From contig CAZRDM010000013.1 of the NCBI GenBank assembly GCA_964598845.1, forward strand, positions 1 through 59,191: 59,191 bases of DNA, written 5' to 3'. The notes beneath the pieces are model-generated. The model ran no database searches. It was not told the origin of the DNA and saw only the letters and a list, made by a program, of their open reading frames with translations. Positions 40,532-48,695 of this stretch are shown here, piece by piece. This stretch comes from FEN-987 sp964598845. GTDB taxonomy: Archaea > Thermoproteota > Bathyarchaeia > 40CM-2-53-6. The position numbers and the translations under genes are program-made. The first letter of the stretch is position 1; the number at the start of each line of letters is the position of its first letter.

Positions 40532-41302
40532 TCACGCTAGGGCGCCGATCGGATTTACTGGCTTAGGAAATATCTCTGAGAGCTTCTCTGCGTCTTCTTG
40601 GGCGAGCACGCAGAGGATGGTAGTGCCGGGACCAGCAGATTTTGCGACATCGATCTTCAGATCGCGTCTCAACTTGAACTCAAGATTGGAATCACTAGCC
40701 ACGGTTCGGGCTTCATGCAGTATGCCCTGAGATCCAACGGGAATAACTTCATGCACGAAAGGTTGGTCCAAGAGTCTGCGGACATCCCTTGTATCGGCGA
40801 TTCTCCGCCTTCTCTCGCCCGTTATCACTTCGGCGCCGACTTGAGGTAGCCCTATGGCCACTACGGCGTCCCCAGCTTTACAGCGTCTAATCTTCAAGGA
40901 TTCCTTGTCAGCCAATCCGATGACAGTCACACCAACCCCGGTCTGGCTTACTCGTATGTTCTTCTCCGTACTCTGAACCATCGGTATGCCCGGATTGAGT
41001 CCGGAATCTTTCAGCTCCCCCCGTATTCCTCTCACGATCTCTTTGCCAGTACGTTGTGGTTCAACTGGGAGAGTGTTCGAAAGACAGAGTGGTGTGGCAC
41101 CGACGGACAGTGCTTCCATCAAAGCGACCCTTGCTGTGAATCTGCCTATCGTCTTGGGGTCGACCTTCACAACATCGTGTTGTTTTGAACCGATCCCACC
41201 AGCTGAATCGCAGCTGACAACCATGATGGTTCTCTTGCTGATCTTGAATAGCAGGACATCCCTAGCAGTCTTGATCATCCCAACTTCTCGTAGGCCCTTC
41301 AA
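40532..41302 (-). CDS. PurM/AIR-synthase-like kinase, candidate alpha-ribazole kinase (CblS-like)
   Basis: A 256-residue protein from TTG at 41302, which forms a TTGA junction with the stop of the upstream S-component. It shows PurM-superfamily traits: SCDSAGGIGSKQHDVVKV near residue 31 (the metal-binding G-x-x-x-D site), then VALMEALSVGATPLCLSNTL near 56 and STEKNIRVSQTGVGVTVIG. It is the last gene of the cobZ-cobS-cobY-S-component operon. In Gram-positive bacteria a PurM-related kinase, CblS, phosphorylates imported alpha-ribazole beside the transporter CblT. The same gene pairing here suggests that role, but I cannot show orthology from sequence alone. Confidence 0.55.
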   Translation of the reverse strand: MKGLREVGMIKTARDVLLFKISKRTIMVVSCDSAGGIGSKQHDVVKVDPKTIGRFTARVALMEALSVGATPLCLSNTLPVEPQRTGKEIVRGIRGELKDSGLNPGIPMVQSTEKNIRVSQTGVGVTVIGLADKESLKIRRCKAGDAVVAIGLPQVGAEVITGERRRRIADTRDVRRLLDQPFVHEVIPVGSQGILHEARTVASDSNLEFKLRRDLKIDVAKSAGPGTTILCVLAQEDAEKLSEIFPKPVNPIGALA

Positions 41303-41811
41303 GATCGGAGTCTTCCTCTCACCGCCACGTAAGTCGCGGCAGCGACTGCCCCGTTTATCGCGGCCGCCAAAAGGAGGAACGGGATGAAGCTGATCGTGGC
41401 TGGCCAACCTAGGACTGGAACAGCGAGGACTACCAAGCCTGTGTTGATTGCCACTCCAACCGCGATTGCCGGCAGGAACCCCATTGACGAATGAACACGG
41501 TTAACGATTCCTATAGCTGCGCCAGCAATTCCTAATCCGAAGGCGATGGGCAAGTGCACTAACCCGAGCGGGACCCCATTAATGATAGACGTGGCGATGT
41601 GTCCAATTGCACTAACGACAGCCCCATCCAACGGGCCGAAGTACAGGGCAGCGAAGAAGCCCGGGGATGAATCAAAGCTTACAGTCTGGACGGCACCCGG
41701 AAGATGAATGAAGGAACCAATGACGGATAGCGCAGAGAACACCGAGATACGTGCTAGCCGGCGCGTTCTTGAACCTCTTGCAGAAGATGACTTTTCTCTA
41801 GTGGCTTTCAT
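41299..41811 (-). CDS. ECF S-component in the cobalamin operon (CblT-like candidate)
   Basis: A 170-residue membrane protein from ATG at 41811, overlapping the cobY stop. After a basic N-terminus (RGSRTRRLARISVF) come about six hydrophobic segments. It has features of S-components: small-residue first helix (SALSVIGSFIHLPG), VSFDSSPGFFAALYFGPLDG near residue 45 and VHLPIAFGLGIAGAAIG. The gene is embedded between cobY and a PurM-like kinase gene, all overlapping, so the substrate is probably a piece of the cobalamin lower ligand such as alpha-ribazole. It would need the ATPase and EcfT of the operon at 2348-4926. Confidence 0.6.
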   Translation of the reverse strand: MKATREKSSSARGSRTRRLARISVFSALSVIGSFIHLPGAVQTVSFDSSPGFFAALYFGPLDGAVVSAIGHIATSIINGVPLGLVHLPIAFGLGIAGAAIGIVNRVHSSMGFLPAIAVGVAINTGLVVLAVPVLGWPATISFIPFLLLAAAINGAVAAATYVAVRGRLRS

Positions 41812-42433
41812 GCTTCTCGAACCCTCCAGCAGCTCTGAAGAGTTTTCTCGCAACATCCAACTCTTCGAGGGTGTTAACGTTAAGCGCGGTCTCTTTGGAC
41901 TCCATCACAAGTACAGTCTGGTCTAGTTCACCTTGATCGATCTTGGTTCCGTCGACCATATTTATACCGACTGGTGCCAATTTCCTTCCCTGACAGTCAA
42001 AGACATATTGTGGCTTGGAACCAAGCTGCTCATAGATACTAGTCGGGATCATAACCGCTAGGGCGGGCTTTCCTGACGACCTGTACTCCTCGATTGCATG
42101 ATCGACCAGGTGAGTTGTGATGAAAGGAAGATCTGCTGATACGATGAGTACGTCGTGCAAATCAAGCCTCTTGATGACGTATTTCATGTCGGATTCGTAG
42201 CCGTCGCCGGGCGTTGAGATAATCTCAGCGTTCAATTCTCTCGCCCTCTCAGCTGTCCGGGGAGTCTTTTCGCTAACGGCAACGAGGATCCGGTCAATCA
42301 TTTCTGATTCCTTCAAGGCGTCGAGAACACGCTCCAGCATCGACTTGCCGCCGACCTCGAGGAGCGGCTTCTCTGTCGAGGAATTCATTCGAGTGGCTTC
42401 ACCACCAGCCATAACGAGCGCCGTTACGCCCAA
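41798..42433 (-). CDS. cobY: GTP:adenosylcobinamide-phosphate guanylyltransferase
   Basis: A 211-residue nucleotidyltransferase. The NTP-binding loop VMAGGEATRMNSSTEKPLLE lies near residues 7-26; then VGGKSMLERVLDALKES and, later, LIVSADLPFITTHLVDHAI with the catalytic Asp. CobY is the archaeal replacement for the guanylyltransferase part of bacterial CobU and makes AdoCbi-GDP. It overlaps cobS (42424-42433) and precedes the S-component gene, within one operon. Archaeal CobY proteins are usually about 180-210 residues, so the length fits. Confidence 0.9.
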   Translation of the reverse strand: MGVTALVMAGGEATRMNSSTEKPLLEVGGKSMLERVLDALKESEMIDRILVAVSEKTPRTAERARELNAEIISTPGDGYESDMKYVIKRLDLHDVLIVSADLPFITTHLVDHAIEEYRSSGKPALAVMIPTSIYEQLGSKPQYVFDCQGRKLAPVGINMVDGTKIDQGELDQTVLVMESKETALNVNTLEELDVARKLFRAAGGFEKHESH

Positions 42434-43185
42434 TTAATCATCACCAAGACCGCCAGAAGCGAAACCAGTCTAGATAGGTCGTTTGTTGCTCCTAGAACGT
42501 CGCCAGTGATCCCTCCAAAATGCCTGTGTGCAATCAGAAGAGTCGCCGCAGCCGTAATCAGTACGGAGAATATCACGGATAGAGCGACGGTGATTTGGAG
42601 AGCTGTTGTCAAGACTGCAATGAAAAGGATGAATGCAGTTGCGAGGCGTATATGCCCTCTTTTCCCATGCATGGCGTTAATGAAAGGTGTGTTCAATCCT
42701 TCGTGAGCTGACTTGCCAGCCCATGCTTGGAACACCATCGAGAACTTGGCGGCCGTCTCCGAGGCTGTCAAGCTCTGAACCACGATGATCGGACTCAGTT
42801 CGGCGATGCTAAACGCCGTTCCCAACAGGACTACGAGCCCGATGCTTAGCCCACCTGCTCCTGTCTGCGGGTCACGCATAACCCGCAGTTTTTCCTCAGG
42901 TGATCCGTGAAACATTACTCCGTCGCCGAAGTCGAGTAATCCGTCCGTGTGGTGAACTCCCGTGATTAGCAGGATGAATCCTAGGCCAAGCATTCCAACT
43001 ACGAGTGAGGGTAAGATTGGATCCAGCGCCCATACAAGGGCGCCAGCCAAGAAGCCTATTGCTGCGCCTATCACTGGGAACAGAGGCATGTATTTGGCGG
43101 CCTGAAGTACTCCATCATTGTCCATTCCCACCGGGATAATTGTGAGGAACGCGAGGCAGTTCCTCAGACCGCCTAGTAGACTCAT
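42424..43185 (-). CDS. cobS: Adenosylcobinamide-GDP ribazoletransferase (cobalamin synthase)
   Basis: A 253-residue membrane enzyme that joins AdoCbi-GDP to alpha-ribazole or its phosphate. It has the metal-binding motif HHTDGLLDFGDGVMFHGSPE near residues 77-96 and RDPQTGAGGLSIG near 107, both family hallmarks, and six or so hydrophobic segments. It overlaps cobZ at its start (43182-43185) and cobY at its end. It lies between the phosphatase and guanylyltransferase of the same pathway. Confidence 0.93.
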   Translation of the reverse strand: MSLLGGLRNCLAFLTIIPVGMDNDGVLQAAKYMPLFPVIGAAIGFLAGALVWALDPILPSLVVGMLGLGFILLITGVHHTDGLLDFGDGVMFHGSPEEKLRVMRDPQTGAGGLSIGLVVLLGTAFSIAELSPIIVVQSLTASETAAKFSMVFQAWAGKSAHEGLNTPFINAMHGKRGHIRLATAFILFIAVLTTALQITVALSVIFSVLITAAATLLIAHRHFGGITGDVLGATNDLSRLVSLLAVLVMINWA

Positions 43186-43646
43186 TCAGCGCGTCCCGTG
43201 CTGTGGCGTAGAGCTCTAGAGTACATATTGGACGAGCAGCCTGCAACAAGCCCGCCGATTGCATCATTTGTTAGTGGCCCCAACCTGTTCAGAATCCCAG
43301 GCTTCTTCTGGTCGAACCTAACGAACTCAAAGATACCCTTCGCACCCGCAATGTAGGTTGCAATCGTCATTCCGAGGAGTTCGTCACAAACAAGTAATGG
43401 CCGTCCCAGGAACCTCTCTCGAGTCAAACCGGGGATTAGACCTTCCTTCGCCTTCTCTTCCGCAAGATAGCATGCAACGACCATACAGGAGACATTAACG
43501 TCAGAAAGTGCTTCTTCAAACTCTTGAGCGATGATCTTGGTTGCCTTATCCCTGTCTTCAACGCCTGGATGAGGCACAAAAAGCTCAAGCGAAGTCTCGA
43601 CAAGATCATTCATGCCTATCCCTCTCTCCTCGAGGTACTTGAGCAA
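43182..43646 (-). CDS. cobZ: Alpha-ribazole phosphatase CobZ-type (PgpA-like)
   Basis: A 154-residue protein from TTG at 43646, seven bases after AGGAG. It begins LLKYLEERGIGMNDLVETS, as in the archaeal CobZ family. The core VPHPGVEDRDKATKII, the middle ACYLAEEKAKEG, and the late GAKGIFEFVRFDQKKPGIL and GLVAGCSSNMYS fit the PgpA-related fold. In Methanosarcina CobZ removes phosphate from alpha-ribazole phosphate or cobalamin phosphate as the last step. It is the first gene of the operon, coupled to cobS by a 4-bp overlap. A longer start (43706) is possible but has no good ribosome-binding site. Confidence 0.8.
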   Translation of the reverse strand: MLKYLEERGIGMNDLVETSLELFVPHPGVEDRDKATKIIAQEFEEALSDVNVSCMVVACYLAEEKAKEGLIPGLTRERFLGRPLLVCDELLGMTIATYIAGAKGIFEFVRFDQKKPGILNRLGPLTNDAIGGLVAGCSSNMYSRALRHSTGRAE

Positions 43647-43933
43647 GGGAGGACTCCTATCTCCCGATGCTGGCTCGGCGCGTCCCACACCAGACAGGCT
43701 ACTCACCGGTACCGCTATACGGAGAGAGCAGTATTATAGAGGCTTATGGTTGGATTATCCAGCCAACTGCATTCGAGACAGGTCTCTTTTGCAGCAGCGT
43801 TGATCGCAGTAGGTGCAGTATCGAGAATTCTGCTTGGGGAACTGGCTATGGGCCGTCTCCACTCCCGTTTTTCTTCCAGCCAAACTTATTCGAGGGGAAC
43901 TGTCTCTCTCTGGATGTGGTACTGTTGGTCACT

Positions 43934-44314
43934 GTGAGAGAATTCATGAGTGCACCTCCACTAACCTTAGATTCGGAGACATCGGTGGCTAATGCCTGCA
44001 AGTTCATGGGTGAGAAGCATATCGGAAGCGTGCTTCTCTCGCGGAAGGGAGTTGTTGTCGCAATCTTCACCGAGCGTGATTTGATTTCGAAGGTTCTTCG
44101 TGAGGGAAAGGATCTCTCGTCGATTGCTGTGGGAAGCTATTCTTCGTCACCTCTTGTGACTGTGGCTCCGACGACGGATGTGAAAGAGGCTGCGCGTGCC
44201 ATGGCAGAATTGAGGGTTAGGCGGCTAGTCGTCATTGAGGACGGCAAGCCGATCGGGATGTTTACCGCAGCAGATCTTACCAAAGCGGTAGGCACATTCC
44301 CGCTAGACCTCTGA
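43934..44314 (+). CDS. CBS-domain protein
   Basis: A two-CBS-repeat protein of about 126 residues. I take GTG at 43934 as start because VREFMSAPPLTLDSETSVA is the usual opening; upstream reading back to 43667 looks non-coding. The first repeat runs to about residue 60 (MGEKHIGSVLLSRKGVVVAI, TERDLISKVL). The second follows (SSSPLVTVAPTTDVKEAARA, LRVRRLVVIEDGKPIGMFTA). Such pairs bind adenine nucleotides and regulate a partner; none is evident. It ends at the start of a zinc-finger gene. Confidence 0.85.
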   Translation: MREFMSAPPLTLDSETSVANACKFMGEKHIGSVLLSRKGVVVAIFTERDLISKVLREGKDLSSIAVGSYSSSPLVTVAPTTDVKEAARAMAELRVRRLVVIEDGKPIGMFTAADLTKAVGTFPLDL

Positions 44315-44560
44315 TTGCAGATCGAGGGCCGGAAAATGGAAGCGATTGATCAGGAAACACACACGGATCTGAGCTGCGTAGATTGCAGTCGACTGCTTCT
44401 AATCCGTGATGAGGAGCGAAAGTGGGTAAGATGTAGGTTCTGTCACAAACCTGTTTGTTTTGATTGTGTGCGATACACAGGCACTACCGTGAGAGGGCCG
44501 TTCATGTACTATCTTGAGACCATACGAACATGCAATAAGTGCTATGTTCCAAGAGGATGA
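44315..44560 (+). CDS. Small zinc-finger protein, unknown
   Basis: A protein of 74-81 residues (TTG at 44315 or ATG at 44336, the latter more likely). It has four CxxC or C-x-x-C-type pairs: CVDC (near residue 14 from ATG), CRFC, CFDC and CNKC, forming two zinc sites, and an N-terminal acidic stretch (EAIDQETHTD). It resembles B-box/FYVE-like or treble-clef fingers but gives no recognisable family. It follows the CBS gene directly, so the two may act together. Confidence 0.6.
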   Translation: MQIEGRKMEAIDQETHTDLSCVDCSRLLLIRDEERKWVRCRFCHKPVCFDCVRYTGTTVRGPFMYYLETIRTCNKCYVPRG

Positions 44561-44589
44561 AACAAGCTTTAGGCCGAGATTCGAGGGAG

Positions 44590-45012
44590 CTACGGCGCCT
44601 TCGCGACCCACCATCCAACATATCGAATAGAAGCTAACGCCATTATGGCAAAAGCAAGAAACTGCGAAAGAAGGAAGAAAAATGAGCCGCCCACTAGGGG
44701 GTAGGCCGAAGACATTTCCGACGCGAATGCTACGATATAGAGAGAGTAAGTGATTCCTGCGAAGCCAAAGAGCAAATCGAGTTCCATGGCCACAACTATC
44801 TCTCTCTTGTACCTGTCGATCTGCTTATTCTTCGCGGGGACATCGATGATCGAGCGTTTCCTCTCAAGAGCATCGAGGTAAACCTCCCATGCTTGATTCT
44901 GAGTCTTGGCAAGCGCCCTCAGGCTATTGACAGCCAATAGGCCTCCAACCGACAGGAGAAGCGCATGAACCGTCACAGCAGCTGTGAAGTAAGGAACCAA
45001 TTGAAGGGACAT
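44590..45012 (-). CDS. Membrane protein with four segments, unknown
   Basis: A 140-residue protein with hydrophobic segments at about residues 8-28, 74-98, 102-118 and 122-135, and a long polar loop containing ERKRSIIDVPAKNKQIDRYK between the first and second. I do not recognise the family. It is convergent with the zinc-finger gene, with about 30 bp between the ends. Confidence 0.65.
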   Translation of the reverse strand: MSLQLVPYFTAAVTVHALLLSVGGLLAVNSLRALAKTQNQAWEVYLDALERKRSIIDVPAKNKQIDRYKREIVVAMELDLLFGFAGITYSLYIVAFASEMSSAYPLVGGSFFFLLSQFLAFAIMALASIRYVGWWVAKAP

Positions 45013-45387
45013 ACTTGCTTAACCAACGTTCTTGATCGGCATGAAGTGATGTGAAGTGATTTAGCGGTTTCCAGCATCTCACGGGAATCAAGAGAGCTGG
45101 CTGTCGCGGGATTACCAAGACGGAAGATGCGTGCTCATTCTGAGAATTCGCCGAGTCTGCATTAATAGCCACTGGAGGGATGCTGCCGCCCTTGAGATCC
45201 GCGACTCAGGTTCAAACCACTGACCATCAATCGGAAGCGACCGCTTTACTCATTCCCTCGATGATAGAATTGGTTCGGAGATCCGTCGAACTTGATTTGG
45301 GCATCGCCTTGTCTTATGTGTCGTTTCATTTCTCTGCTCGTCGCAGTCTTTTAAGTAGGCTCTCGCTCTTGAATTCCGGCGGTCACT
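45013..45387. other. Non-coding stretch
   Basis: About 375 bp. Near 45047-45065 a TGAAGTGATG/TGAAGTGATT tandem repeat of about 10 bp is present; otherwise nothing stands out. Small open frames on both strands have no ribosome-binding site. Confidence 0.55.
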
Positions 45388-45756
45388 TTGGGGTATGTCA
45401 GGGTCAAGGTCAAAGTTAGAAATCCTCACGAAAAGGGGCGTGAGGCTGAGCTTGACCTTCTCGCAGACACAGGCGCGATCTATTCCATAGTTCCGTCCAA
45501 TATCCTAGAGAGCCTAGAGATTGAACGAAGAAGCATGAGGAAGATGAGACTTGCTGGTGGCAGGATAATCGAGAGGTACCTAGGAATCGCTGAGATCGAG
45601 GTGGGAGGTGAGACACCGCACAGCAGTGTGCTCTTTGGAGAAGACAGGGATACCTCCATCCTCGGCGTGACTGCGCTGGAAGAACTTGGACTTCAAGTCG
45701 ACCCACTGACCGGACAACTGAGACCGATGGAGCTGCCCCTGCTTTCAGGATGCTAA
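45388..45756 (+). CDS. Retropepsin-like aspartyl protease-fold protein
   Basis: A 122-residue protein from TTG at 45388. The active-site-like motif LLADTGAIYSIVP (D-T-G-A, about residues 25-37) is followed by a hydrophobic strand, then SILGVTALEELGLQVDP, the second family motif. This is the clan AA aspartic protease family found in archaea and bacteria; the protein is probably a homodimeric protease or binding protein. A paralogue at 46714 shares the MGY-V/I-K/R-V start and the end pattern, with a NUDIX-like gene between them on the other strand. Confidence 0.75.
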   Translation: MGYVRVKVKVRNPHEKGREAELDLLADTGAIYSIVPSNILESLEIERRSMRKMRLAGGRIIERYLGIAEIEVGGETPHSSVLFGEDRDTSILGVTALEELGLQVDPLTGQLRPMELPLLSGC

Positions 45757-45860
45757 CTTTGCAGTTCTCGATGGCAAGAAACGTATCCTTTCCAAGTGCA
45801 AGGCCACTTGACAGCCCAACTGCTACGCCAAGACTACAACCTGTACTCGCGATGAGACAA

Positions 45861-46430
45861 TCATAGCTGGAGGTATCCCGCTTCCTCCAGTATGTCGCGA
45901 TGTCCACGTCCGAGATTCATATAAGGAATATCCGAAAGCGGTATCCATCGCATTTCCGACCACCAGGGCCTTGACTTAGGGCGACCTTTGGGGCTGAGAG
46001 TGTAAACGAAGCAAAGGTCCCAGTGATTGCTCTTCAGTCTTGGACTCCAGATTCGACCAGGACGAAGATGAGATTGTACCATCACAAATCTAGGCGTTCC
46101 TCTGAGGCCAGCCCATTGATGAACGATTCTTCGGGCAGCTTCGTCAGGTGATTCTTCCATTAACAAATGAGTGGCCGGCAGCAACCAAGCGCCTTCCTTC
46201 TCTAGCTCTGCTGCCCTCGATTTGGGATATCCGCCTCTAGTGGGCCATGCATCATGCGCTCTCGGTCGTCCCAGAAGGACACTTCTACCGCGCTTGGCGA
46301 TGACAAACGCAGAAAGGCAGACGCAAGCCCTGGGTGTGTGAAATAACGTGGAAGGATTGTCGGGACCGAGACGGGCCCAACGTTTCGCAACAGGGAGGCG
46401 TTTCATCACGAACCAGCCTTGTGAAGACAA
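45861..46430 (-). CDS. NUDIX-like protein
   Basis: A 189-residue protein (ATG at 46430; an alternative ATG at 46406). It has a RGRSVLLGRPRAHDAWPTRGG segment near residue 48, then a Nudix-box-like helix PATHLLMEESPDEAARRIV near residue 85, with a modified acidic pattern rather than the full G-x5-E-x7-R-E-U-x-E-E-x-G-U box. WSPRLKSNHWDLCFVYTL and MRWIPLSDIPY follow in the expected order. The altered box raises doubt about hydrolase activity. Confidence 0.6.
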   Translation of the reverse strand: MSSQGWFVMKRLPVAKRWARLGPDNPSTLFHTPRACVCLSAFVIAKRGRSVLLGRPRAHDAWPTRGGYPKSRAAELEKEGAWLLPATHLLMEESPDEAARRIVHQWAGLRGTPRFVMVQSHLRPGRIWSPRLKSNHWDLCFVYTLSPKGRPKSRPWWSEMRWIPLSDIPYMNLGRGHRDILEEAGYLQL

Positions 46431-46713
46431 GTCTGTTGATACGCTAAATAGGCTGTCTGAAAACGCCTTTCCAAGTCGTCGGGTGTTTCAGAAAGAAGGC
46501 AGAGCCTACACTGTTCCCACAGAATGAAAGGACGTATTTGTGATACGCGAATTCGCTACATCGTAGAAGCAACGGTTTTCATTGATTAACGAGCACCTTA
46601 GGTTGCTGTATCCACTCCTGAGGTAGGGAGAGATTGACAACATACCTTGAACTAAATCGAAAGTACACTTTGTTTTAATGGCACGTCAGCCATTCTATGG
46701 CGAGGCTGCAAAT

Positions 46714-47100
46714 CGTATGGGTTACATTAAGGTCAGAGCGAGGATCAGTGATCCAGAGCAGACGCGAACAAGGGAGCTTGAATTTCTCGTTGACACTGGA
46801 GCCTCCTACATGGTGATACCCCCAGCGATTGCTGAAGAACTCGGATTGAAACCAGTCAAGAAGACGAAGGTAACACTTGCTGACAAGCGAGAGTTGGAGG
46901 CTGGATATGCCTTCGCTTATGTGAGTTTGCTTGGGCGAGAAGCACCTGTAACAGCGTTGGTTTTCGACTCTCCCTTGCCGCTTCTCGGCACATTTACTCT
47001 TCAGGTATTAGGGCTCGAGGTCGATCCCGCAAAAGAGCAAGTCAGACCTTCCAGACCTTTCGCTCTAGGCTTGATGTGTTTAGACTCCGAGAAGGAGTGA
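46714..47100 (+). CDS. Retropepsin-like aspartyl protease-fold protein, second copy
   Basis: A 128-residue protein. I choose the ATG at 46714, which aligns MGYIKVRARI with MGYVRVKVKV of the first copy; a longer frame from 46678 would add 12 residues. The active-site motif LVDTGASYMVIPP (D-T-G-A) lies near residue 26, and LLGTFTLQVLGLEVDP near residue 95 is the matching late motif. The protein is a paralogue of that at 45388 but clearly diverged. No substrate or partner is evident. Confidence 0.75.
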   Translation, partial: RMGYIKVRARISDPEQTRTRELEFLVDTGASYMVIPPAIAEELGLKPVKKTKVTLADKRELEAGYAFAYVSLLGREAPVTALVFDSPLPLLGTFTLQVLGLEVDPAKEQVRPSRPFALGLMCLDSEKE

Positions 47101-47238
47101 CTATTTTGTATGCCGCGAGTGCCCGCTCCTTGGTCTCTGTGGTGCGTGCACACCAACAGACGATGAGCCTTAATTGATGGGAATACGGGATTGCTGAGAT
47201 ACGTTGGTAGTCCGGTAATCGATCAGGGTATCTGGTTC

Positions 47239-47625
47239 TCAGAAAAGTTCGATCCAAATTCCGTTCGGATCTTCTATGTATGCCCAGCGACTGCTATCGG
47301 TCTTCATCTCTGAGATGATACGGTAACCGGATGACCGGGCTTGCTCCAACGCCTTGGTCAAGTCATCGACTTTGAAAGCGAGGTGATCCAGTTGCTCTCC
47401 TGGCACGTAGTCGGCGTAGTAGGGGCTGGTCTTCTCGTAGTAGTTGAATTCGAGAGAGAAACCTCCCTCTTCGCTCTCCAAGCTGACAGTCTCTCCCTTG
47501 GTTTGTTCGATTTTGCCCTTGCCTGTGACTTTCATGCCCAGCAACTTCGTGTAGAAGTCAATAGATTCCTCTAGATTCTTGACACGTATGCCGACATACG
47601 CGAATTTGGCTTTCAAATGGACCAA
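47239..47625 (-). CDS. VOC-superfamily protein (lactoylglutathione lyase-like)
   Basis: A 128-residue single VOC domain. It opens with KFAYVGIRVKNLEESIDFYT and ends with WAYIEDPNGIWIELF. The ESIDFYTKLLGMKVTGK segment, the VPGEQLDHLAFKVDDLTKAL segment and the final Glu of WIEL match glyoxalase-like metal-binding domains. It is a different paralogue from that at 28404. The gene is single, convergent with the retropepsin-like gene. Confidence 0.85.
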   Translation of the reverse strand: MVHLKAKFAYVGIRVKNLEESIDFYTKLLGMKVTGKGKIEQTKGETVSLESEEGGFSLEFNYYEKTSPYYADYVPGEQLDHLAFKVDDLTKALEQARSSGYRIISEMKTDSSRWAYIEDPNGIWIELF

Positions 47626-47846
47626 GCAAGCGAGTCAAAGACAAGCCATTTAATGTTTCTCCAACCATTCCCAGGCGTATAATTACCGCGAACTCGATGG
47701 CGATGCAAATTCACTTGTGCCTGCCGCTTTGGCATTGTGTCAAGCTCACTTCCACTTCTTGTCTTCATCAAGTCGCCTTTGCTCCAACCCCGTAGCGCTT
47801 TAAACTGGCGCTCTAATTGTGTTCAGTAACGGCAAGTGTAGCATGC

Positions 47847-48350
47847 ATGGTGTTCACCGTACAGGATCTTGTTTGCATGATTGGCAAGCGGAACTTCTGC
47901 GTCTTGGGAACGCACGGACCGCGCGGCCCACATGTTGCGGGTGTAGGCTACTTTGCGTGCGGATTGAACTTGTATATCCCAACGGGGAGCAAGACCGTGA
48001 AAGCGCGAAACATACGTCGAGACCCGCGGGTTGCGGTCCACATCTCAGTGCCCTACCCACTATTTGGTGGTCATGCTCCCCCTCGCAGCATCCAGTTCCG
48101 AGGCACAGCAGAGATCCTGCCATTCGACGACGCCGAGGCGAATTCTGCTCTCGATAAGGCGCCGTTAGGCATGCGACTCGTCTTCCGCCGCCTCGCTAGG
48201 AGATCGCCACCTCGATTCGGCGAAAATATTTGGATTCGCGTGCGGCCTCTGGGACGCATTGAGACCTTCATGTTAGGAGTTCCGATGACAACGATCTTCC
48301 GCGACGAAAGCAAAGCCATTCAACATATCGATGTTCCAATACCGGAGTGA
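47847..48350 (+). CDS. Pyridoxamine 5'-phosphate oxidase-like FMN/F420-binding protein
   Basis: A 167-residue PNPOx-like split-barrel domain. I take the ATG at 47847; a longer reading to 47817 adds ten residues. It shows KRNFCVLGTHGPRGPHVAGVG near residue 14, LNLYIPTGSKTVKARNIRRD near 40 and ISVPYPLFGGHAPPRSIQFR. These suit a flavin- or F420-binding oxidoreductase, though the F420 motif cannot be assigned. No neighbour gives a substrate. Confidence 0.7.
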   Translation: MVFTVQDLVCMIGKRNFCVLGTHGPRGPHVAGVGYFACGLNLYIPTGSKTVKARNIRRDPRVAVHISVPYPLFGGHAPPRSIQFRGTAEILPFDDAEANSALDKAPLGMRLVFRRLARRSPPRFGENIWIRVRPLGRIETFMLGVPMTTIFRDESKAIQHIDVPIPE

Positions 48351-48563
48351 GGATGACAGTCCACAAGACTCGCGGAAGCATGCTTGTAGATAATCCCTTG
48401 CGCTAGTCGCCAAGGTGTCTACTTGAGGGTTCAGGATAACATGGAGCTTGTTCGTGCCGCTTGACTTCATGCGGCGCGTGGTGACGATTCAATTGTCAGC
48501 GACTTCGATCCTACCTTGAAAACAAATATACTCAGGTTTGATCATCTTGGTTGTAGAGACATC

Positions 48564-48695
48564 ATGACGATTCCATCGAAGCTCGAGCAGGTCGCTGAAG
48601 AGTTCCTCGCCCTTCCTGAGGAGGAACGCCTGGCGATAGCTCGGGATATAGTGAGGAAATTGGTTGAGGCCAAAAGATCGCAGAGAGCTGTGTAG
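48564..48695 (+). CDS. Antitoxin-like short protein
   Basis: A 43-residue protein from ATG to TAG. The sequence KLEQVAEEFLALPEEERLAI followed by ARDIVRKLV is a single amphipathic helix pair, like addiction-module/antitoxin proteins of the PF09720 type. There is no clear ribosome-binding site. The downstream coding-like sequence overlaps its end in another frame, so a partner may have existed. No RelE- or PIN-like toxin is adjacent. Low certainty. Confidence 0.35.
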   Translation: MTIPSKLEQVAEEFLALPEEERLAIARDIVRKLVEAKRSQRAV

